Shown piece after piece: positions 56,601-64,000 of a DNA stretch of 64,000 nucleotides. Numbering within the stretch: position 1 is the stretch's first letter; each line of letters opens with the position of its first letter. The notes below the pieces were generated by a model. The model saw only the letters and a program-made list of their open reading frames with translations. It ran no database searches and was not told where the DNA came from. The DNA is taken from positions 34,974,640 to 35,038,639 of the forward strand of contig CP154955.1 in the NCBI GenBank assembly GCA_039621445.1, given 5' to 3'. Source of the stretch: Euglena gracilis. Lineage: Eukaryota > Euglenida > Euglenophyceae > Euglenales. Both the position numbers and the translations under genes were made by a program.

Positions 56601-59600
56601 GCTCGGTCTCAAAAAATTGCCAGAAAATCGTTTTTTGGGAGGTGTGCAGCCGAAAAAATCGTCCCTGGCAGTTTTCATTTATCTTCCCCGGGTGGTTAAA
56701 AGCCAAGGTTCGGTTGGTCGGCCCGATGGGGGGTTTATAAGGGGGGGGGGGGGGGGCAGGGGGTTACGGGGTACATGACACCCAGCATGTGTGTTTGGAA
56801 CTTTCCAACGGCTGCCTCCTCAACTTGGGATGTTTCTGGAACAATTTGGAGGTAGGTGAGACCAGGGTATTAAGTGAGAGAGGGGGATCCTGGGCCCCCC
56901 TCCTGGGGGGGGTCGACCCCCCCTCCTGGGGGGGGGGGTCGACCCCTTGGGTAAAAAAAAAACTGGCACAAAGCGCCAGAAAAAAAATTAAGGGGCTTCA
57001 AAGCGTGCCCAAAAAATAGTGTTTTTAGGTGATTTTTTTCCCTCAAAATTGACAAAAACAGATCACAAAAACATAAGTCTTCCAGGCCCGCAAAGCGCCG
57101 GGGGATTTTTTTTGGGTCTATGGAGGGGTACCTGGACCCCCCACGGCTCTGGGGAAGGGGGGTCTGACTGGAGGGGGGGATCGGACCCCCCTCCTCTCAC
57201 TTTGTACAAAACCAACACTTAATACCTGGGTGAGACTACGCGAGAATTCAATTGATGGTGTGCGCATTTGCAAAAATAGAGAGTGCGTGCAAATGCACAC
57301 ACCAACCTTTTGTGCAAATGTGAAAACGGGGCACATGTGCACACTCAAATTGGTGTCCTTCTGAAATTGTGCAAATGGTTGGTTTGTGCACATGCGCAAA
57401 CAGATTGTTTGCACATTTACGCAAACATTTGTACAACTTCGCAAACACAATGTTTAGAGGGTGTGAATTGCATGCAGTTTGAAATCCTCAAAAGCGAAAA
57501 AAAGTATTTTGTATTTTAAACAACTACCGCCGTTTCATCAAATTCATTTCCAGCTCCAAACACACTGACATGGCTCTTGGGTGGTCTTAAAATGGCTCGT
57601 GTGCGTAAATGTGTGCATTGTCAATTTGCATAATTTGCACACACCGACATGATTCTTGCTGTTATGTGGGTGTCACAGGGTCTTAAACATCAATGCAGAC
57701 AGCTTGAAATCGAACTCAACTGGTTACTTGTGGCAATTCTCCTGTGCGCTTTATCCCTCTCATCAACTGAACCCCCGCAATTAGAAGCCCCCCCCCCCAA
57801 ATAACAACCCCCGCCCCAAATAGAAGCCCCACCCCCCTCAGGTTTAGTTGATGAGGGGGTTTCCCGCCAAAAATCCAAATAACAGCACCCCTCCCAGGCA
57901 GCCACACGTATTCAAGGCGCTGGCAAACTGCAAGCACACAAATGCAACATAGATCGGGTTCTTGCCACAGTCTTAGCAATCCTTTGGTTTCTTGAACCAT
58001 TTGGGGAGAGAGGGCTAGGACAGAGGATGCTGTGATTTCCACGTCAATAGACATCCAAAAGGCCTGACTTTTACACCCGGCGCGAAGCGCCGAAGATTTT
58101 TTGGGCCGCACAAGGGTACCCAATTAGAAGCCCCCCCCCCCCTCGGGGTTTTCAATAGACTGACCGAATAATAGCCCCGGGGGGGGGGGGGGCTTCTAAT
58201 TGGAGGGGGGGTTTGCTGCTGTCAAAGTTCTTTAATAGCCCATTTGAACCAACTTTATTTGCTGCATGAGAATTTCAACTCCTTTCGTAACCAACTTCAA
58301 AACCCTCCACGATGTGTAGGGCTTCAAAAAGCAAGCAAAGGGGTGGACCTGTCACCCAACACCATCTGGCACTGGCAGTTGTCACGCAGGAAATGGGGGT
58401 GTAAACATTGGGGTTTTCGCGTAGGGAAGATTCCAGTGTCGGAAAAAAATATGTCTTGACTAAAGACTGGCTCAGGTGTGGAAACTGATGTGTGGGACAT
58501 CAACCACTTGAAAACTGCCGACGAGATGCAATGTTCACTCTTTGCAGGGTGGCAAACTTGTTCGGTGAGAGCTTCTGCGGTTCTTTCCCCAAGACTTGGA
58601 GCACTCGGTCCCAGAGCCAGGGTTTGAAGTGTAGCAAACAGCAAAAGGACATACACACATAACAGACACTGAGGACATTTAGGACACTGAGGACAACAAT
58701 GAACAAGAACAGAGAAATGCAGAAAGGAAAAAAAATAATGCTGAAAATAAACTTGCAATCATAAAAATTGCGAGAAAGATAAGAAATTTGATATTCAGGA
58801 TCAAAATGACGTGAACTGGCAACACAGCGCTTCTCAGCTTCTCAGCTTGGCTGTGTCTGGCTGAAAACAAAAACAAGCAGTCCAAATCCCAATGGGTTCT
58901 GACAACAGATTAGGCAAATTTATAACGGCACCGACGTTAACCTGAACTCTCTCAAGCAAACCCTATCATAACACCCGGTAGAACTGATTAGCCTCGCGAA
59001 TGTCACGTAAAACGTTGATGCTGACGAAATGGAACATAGATTCACTTAGTGATCCCAGGGGGTTTTTTGTCCCGGGCCCAAACCTGAACCCGCTGGAAAT
59101 CCCGCCCACGACACTGCCCAACCACCCAACTTCCCAAAGCCCCGTAAAATCAGCCAAATCCTTGTTAAAGGGGGGGGGGGCACAACCCCCCAGATGGGTC
59201 GAGTGGCCACGCACACCAAGTCGTAAAACGACCACCCACCCACCCATTGGATGGCCCTGGCAATGGTCAAGTGAATGCATAAATGGAAATCAGGCACCTG
59301 AGGCAAATGGACACACAGACAACTTCGATTTCGAGTTTGCATTCACGCTCAAGCCTTTGCTTCAACACTGTGGCAAACCATACCATAGAGACCAATTTAC
59401 CTCCTCAAAGAACTGGGTGTGGCCTTTGGTGGAAAAAATCATCCACCCAAAATTTTTCCCACTCACTAAGTCTGCGACGGGCTTGTTTGGTTTCACCAGC
59501 CCGACTCCTCCTTGCACACCCTCAAGACCACACAAGGGGTAATCGATGCCAGGGATGACTGGGTGGTGTCCCGGGAACAGACCACAGCCAGAAAACTCCC

Positions 59601-61717
59601 AGGAGGGAGAGGGGCAGGGGCTCGTCTGCGGCTGGCACATACTTGTCCTCTCCCAATGGGGAGTTCATTCTTTGATTTAGCTGTAATGCTGGGGGGGTTG
59701 CTTATCACAAAAGTGTACTTGCTTTGCGCAATTGCGCAATCTAAAATGTTTCCGAATTTATGGCCTGTTGGCGTCGTTTTTGTGCCCATTTTGGATGAAA
59801 ACATGTGCCTCAAAATCCGCAAGGATAACAGCCCTCGCAAATGAAATTCGAAGGTTCCAATTCAAATCGCAAAAAAAAATTGCATTGGACAGTTCCGAAA
59901 ACACAGCTTGTTAATCTGCAGACTTTGTGGGCTCACACTGTCTTCCACCTGGGAATCATTAATTTTTCCAAAATCGAAATTTTCCCATCATTTTTTTCCC
60001 GTCATTTTTTTCCCATCATTTTTGTTTCCCATCATTTTTTTCCCGTCATTTTTTCCCCATCATTTTTGTTTCCCGTCATTTTTGTCCGGACTGTATATGT
60101 ATGAAACAGGTTTGAAAACACAGGAACATAGCAGATGGCACCCACTGATGCATCCATTTCTGAAAAGCACAGAAGCTGTACCACTTGCACAATGGCTAAA
60201 AAAAATCACTTGCACAATTGCCCAAAGGAGTGTAAATCTCAATGAATTGCGCCATTGCGAAAATGACTTTCAAAATCAATATAATTCCTCATTTCCCATT
60301 GTCCCTGGGATGCAGGAAAAAGGTATTTCCTTAGGCTTAGGTTTTGCTTAGGTATTTGCTTGTGCTCCACACTTCGGTGAAAGCAAGGGCTCCTGTGTCT
60401 GTTAAAATTATTGCCTGTGTTTCAACACATGTCCCCGCAATATCTCCTGCAACAGATCCTGCCAAGCCAACGCTTCATTTCCTGTGAAAATCAGGGGGGG
60501 CATGACTCAGTCTAAACAAACATATTTGGGGGTGAGAAAAATGGCACATTAACTCCTTTGTGCACCTGCCGCAAGAGCTTGCGCTGCTTCAGTGGCAACG
60601 TACCCCTTGTTTCCCACAATAAAGATCTCCTTCTCCCTGAAAGACACCCTGAGAAAGATCCTTCTGCACGTCTTCCACCACCGGCTCCCAGAGCCCTTTC
60701 CCGCTGCCCTCACCACTCGGTCGTTCTGTCACTCCGAAAACACCTGTAACTCTCTCCCCACGTGCGGACCTCCCAACCTGCCAAACCGGTGCACCATGGA
60801 TTGCCTTCACTGGCCCGCATCTCCGGGTCCGAGAGTCCGTGCAGGGGAAGGCAAAAAGAGGCTTTCCGATAAATCTCTTTCACGGGGTGTTCGACGGTTT
60901 GAAAAAACAAAAGCTGAGGGCACACTGCTAACACCGAGGAAAAAAAATGGTCCCAGGAACTGCCAATCAGCCCCCTTTTGCTTTTTTTTCCACGTTCTTT
61001 TAGTGATGCACGGGCTGCAAAACATCGTCTCTGTCGACCGCCGAAAATGTGCCATCAGCCAAGAAAAAAAAAGTTAGGATTTGGGGCATATTCCTGTGGT
61101 CACTAAAAACCAGCTAGCACACCCAAAAACACAAAAAGGTGAATCTCACTTTTTGCGAAGAGAAATGGAACAGAAAAAAAGGTGTCTTCGTTTGCGTGAT
61201 TGCGCAAAGAAACCCTAAAAACTTAAGGGCAAAGTTGACCGCCTAACACTTGCTCAAACACTGAGCAGAAGAAGTCTGAAAGCAAAAAAAAAGCAAACAA
61301 TACCTTCTGCTGCCTCTGCAGTTTTCTCAACTCCTTCTCACACTCGCAAACCACTAGCGTCTTTCCCGAGCCAACGATGCCAGACACGTAGAGCACTGGG
61401 CTTCCCTGAGCACACGACAGCATTGTTTGATATAAAACCCACTGAAGTGGCAAACCTCCAAGAAAAGCAAAAAAATGGCAACTATTTTTTTTCAAATGAA
61501 AAAATTTACACTTCCAGTTGACAGAACTAAAGCATCATTCATCATCATTATCGACTAAATGCAATATTTTGGGATTCCTGCACAAATGGGCACACCTCAG
61601 CGAGGGCACCCTTCATCCACTGTAAGATTTCACTCTTCTCCTGCTCACGCCCAACGACGTCCGTTCCATACGACAAAGAAAGCCGTTCCCAGACTTCATT
61701 GTACAAGGCCGAATAGT
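47645..61717 (-). CDS. ORC1: Origin recognition complex subunit 1-like AAA+ ATPase, copy 2
   Basis: Second copy of the ORC1 gene, with exons at 61596-61717, 61304-61405, 59384-59412, 58558-58668, 54491-54603, 53959-54107, 52987-53119, 52413-52543, 51022-51122, 48323-48414, 47936-48058 and 47645-47697 (TGA). All exon lengths equal copy 1 except the fourth, which is 3 nt shorter and keeps phase. All acceptors and donors used in copy 1 are present. I counted about nine synonymous differences and one replacement in the aligned exons, besides the 5' end of exon four, where copy 2 stays open and copy 1 has TAA. If only one copy is functional, this is the better candidate. The 5' exons are missing here too. 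Alternative: an allele, not a paralog, if the duplication is an assembly artefact. Confidence 0.87.
48451..48836. mobile_element. 385-bp TIR element with poly(G/C) interior, copy 2
   Basis: Copy 2 equivalent of 12315-12699 with identical ends and altered homopolymer lengths, again just upstream of the ORC1 acceptor (exon starts 48414). Confidence 0.75.
49330..49630. repeat. ACCAGTCAGTCAC-family repeat, copy 2
   Basis: Duplicate of 13150-13490, with several substitutions. Confidence 0.7.
53470..53800. repeat. AAATATAAAGCCCC-family repeat, copy 2
   Basis: Duplicate of 17335-17665. Confidence 0.75.
59985..60085 (+). repeat. Copy 2-specific TTTCCC(A/G)TCATTTT minisatellite
   Basis: Six to seven units of TTCCC-A/G-TCATTTTT with small length changes, found only in copy 2 within the replaced segment 59808-60100. 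Confidence 0.85.
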
Positions 61718-62324
61718 CTGTGCAAAGGTGATGAGCTGGGCCTTTTAGAGGCTTTTTAATATTATGTATGAGATCACCTCTAAAAGACCTCAACCTTTCT
61801 GCAATCTAATTGCCATCTAACCCTTGTTCCTCTAATTGCCATCTCACCCTTGTTCCTATGTCTTACCATGAACAAAGAACAAGGAAAGAAAAAGGAATGC
61901 AATGCACGAACGATGTGAATGCTTATGACATGCATCCAAAGTCCAGAATACAAAACGAGAACACAGCGCAAAAGGATGACCTCTTTTGCCTTTATTCGAC
62001 AGTGCCGAGCCTACGCTGGTCACTGCCTCGATAATCGAAAACAGTTTCAATCCAAATGCCTCCAACTTCCATAAGGAGGCCCAATTCTCAAAAACCTGTG
62101 CCCACGGATTGAGGATCTGGAAAAAGTACAGTGGTGAAAAAGGATGCAAATATCCCAAACATCTCCAACCTCGGGGCTGCCAATTTGAGAAATTTAAAAA
62201 AACCCTCCCACACCGACGAGCACCACAACTCATTGACAGAGGCATCCTCTAGCAATAACAATTCAAAACAGAGACAAGGGAGGAAGGGAGAGCTAAATCC
62301 TGTGCACCAGTGTGGACAGTTGTG

Positions 62325-62391
<67 letters not shown>
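62325..62391 (+). repeat. (GA)n microsatellite, copy 2
   Basis: About 33 GA units; expanded relative to copy 1. Confidence 0.97.
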
Positions 62392-62392
<1 letters not shown>

Positions 62393-63129
62393 CTTGACCT
62401 TGCTTTTCTTTCTTGACTGCAGCTTCTTCGGGTCCATTCTCCTGCGCAGACCGGGAGATGCAATCGCTGGCAGAGAGCCACGCTGTCAGCAAAAAAAACT
62501 GTCCCCAATTGATGCTTGATGGCGTAGGCAGAATACCAAAAATCACTGCGAGCCATGTCCTCATTTCAGGACAATCAACCCCCCACAAATATAAAGCCCC
62601 CCCCGGCTTTGTATTTGGACGGGATTTCAAGGCCCTCGGGGGGGATTTATATTGGGGGGGGTGGGCTCTACATTGGGGGGGATCAAACTTTTTCGGGCGG
62701 CTTCTGTGACCTTCGGCAGCCTTCAATTGCGGCCAAATACCGGTTTTTATGCCAAGTTTTTGTTTTTGTTGCAAAAATGTGCAATTATTATCCAAAGTGG
62801 AGCACCTTGGCGAAAAAATGTTGCATCCACCCAAAATTCTTCCACTTTTCCTGGATGACACCATCGTCTGGCTCCATGTCGGGGGGGGGGCGGGGGGCTT
62901 TGTATGGGGGGCTTTATTGCTAAGCTCTTACCTCTTTAGACTAAGAGCGAAGCTTACCCCTGGGCAAAAGGGGGGGTCGGCCCCCCCCCTCCCCCCCCCC
63001 CTCTGGGTAGACCATGAAAACCACGGATTATCACCATGACCCCAGCCCGGTTCCTGGAATTTTTCTCCAGTCGCGAGCGACTGAATTTCTAGTTTCCGAA
63101 TCACCTCAATTTGACCCCCAACTCCCCGC

Positions 63130-64000
63130 CAGGCCCCAGTTATTCACGCGCGAAGGAGTCAAACTGGGTAGGATTGCCCCCCTTCTGACTCTGCCATTTT
63201 GCCGGGGTCCAAAAATCGGTCAAAAATCGATTTTTCGAAAATATCTCGAGAAAACGTACATTATTTTTGGAAATGTCGGTCTGACGAAATGTGCCCCCCG
63301 GAGCCCTCTATCGCCCCCCGTTCGCCGTTTTGGCCGCCGACACGCCTGGCCCGTGTTCTGGCGTGCTTTTGCGTCCCAAAACGGCCACTTTGGGGTGCTT
63401 TTTTTTGGCCGTTTTGGGCCAAAAAAATCGATTTTCCAAAATATTCTGACACTGAAGCAAAATCAAAGAAAATGTCCGCAAAAATGAAGCCCTTGGAATG
63501 CCCTATCCAACCATGGTTTACTTCCCCCCCTCAACTCTTCGTGTAGCCCGAGTTATGGCCGTTTTTCATCCAATTTTGGCCCATTTCAGGGGCCATTTTG
63601 GGCTTTTTGGGGGGTCAAAAAAATCAATGTTTCCAAAATATCTCAGAAATGAAGCAAAGTCAAAGGAAATGTCTGGACACCTGAAATGAAGCCCTTGGAA
63701 TACCCTATCTAGCAGTATTTTGATTTCCCCGCAACTCCCCGCCTGGCCTGGGTTATGGTCATTTTTCGGCCAATTTTGGCCATTTTGAACAGTTTTGGCC
63801 TGTTTGACTTAGCCGTTTTCGGCCATTTTGGGGTCAAAAAGTCGGGAAAAAAAAGCAGGAAAACAATTGCCCGAAACCATGTTTTTGGGCCTCCCGGACC
63901 CGGAAAAGCTGTTTTTGGGCCGAAAATGAGTGTTTTTCGACCCCCCGGCCCCCCGTTTTTGGCCCGAAACCAATGGACTTTGGGTCAAAATCGGGACAAA
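63130..64000 (+). repeat. Degenerate ~200-bp tandem repeat, copy 2
   Basis: Same four-unit array as 28330-29213, cut by the end of the window. Confidence 0.75.

Larger units (their letters stand above)
41272..64000 (+). repeat. Copy 2 of the direct duplication, cut by the window end
   Basis: The first base after the N gap corresponds to 5173 of copy 1, and the last base of the window to 29213. Copy 2 is about 1.3 kb shorter over this range, mainly because it lacks the transposon at 21835-22701 of copy 1 and because 24.94-25.33 kb is replaced by unrelated sequence. The sequence left of the gap (41000-41258) does not match what precedes copy 1. Confidence 0.95.

Noticed and set aside
1-64000. 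tRNA, rRNA or CRISPR arrays
   Set aside because: No cloverleaf with conserved arms, no rRNA core words, and no regular direct repeats with unique spacers were seen; the repeat arrays present are microsatellites or degenerate satellites.

Overview
The window is nuclear DNA of an intron-rich eukaryote, probably a protist or alga; I cannot name the lineage. There are no bacterial-style genes. Coding capacity is in short GC-rich exons with C or G at most third positions. They are separated by AT-richer introns of 0.2 to 5 kb that hold poly(G)/poly(C) runs, microsatellites and many small inverted-repeat elements. TTAGGG-type telomere-like tracts occur internally. Almost all long open frames are accidental. 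Genes were found by joining exons through GT/AG sites with matching codon phase, by recognising domains, and by comparing two copies of one large segment.

Layout. (1) 1-5172: mobile-element DNA, including a complete 1.4 kb terminal-inverted-repeat (TIR) element at 115-1515, and the 3' part of an unidentified minus-strand gene. (2) 5173-29213 (copy 1) is repeated in the same orientation at 41272-64000 (copy 2, running off the window). Copy 2 starts directly after a 13-N gap at 41259-41271. This is either a large direct duplication or two haplotypes placed side by side by the assembler. (3) Each copy carries, on the minus strand, an ORC1-type AAA+ origin-recognition gene (11514-26961 and 47645-61717), and downstream of it exons of a zinc-ribbon-like protein I do not recognise. 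(4) The single-copy spacer 29214-41258 holds a minus-strand SET-domain methyltransferase gene (32999-37953), a plausible plus-strand GRF zinc-finger exon (40343-40611), and more repeats.

The ORC1 gene was rebuilt from twelve phase-compatible exons covering the AAA+ core and the C-terminal winged helix: Walker A, the EVN strand, Walker B, sensor 1, the GDARKAL helix, and the wing up to the stop. Within its exons nearly all differences between the copies are synonymous, which supports both the frames and past function. One exon (23585-23698) has a problematic 5' end, and copy 1 has an in-frame TAA there.

The most unusual content is the mobile DNA: a hAT-like element present in copy 1 with a clean empty site in copy 2; a family with 5'-CTTAGGCGGCC ends and 5-bp target duplications (three copies); a 500-bp element with 90-bp inverted repeats; telomere-like repeats enclosed in a long inverted repeat; and several 80-400 bp elements whose ends are homopolymeric G/C runs.
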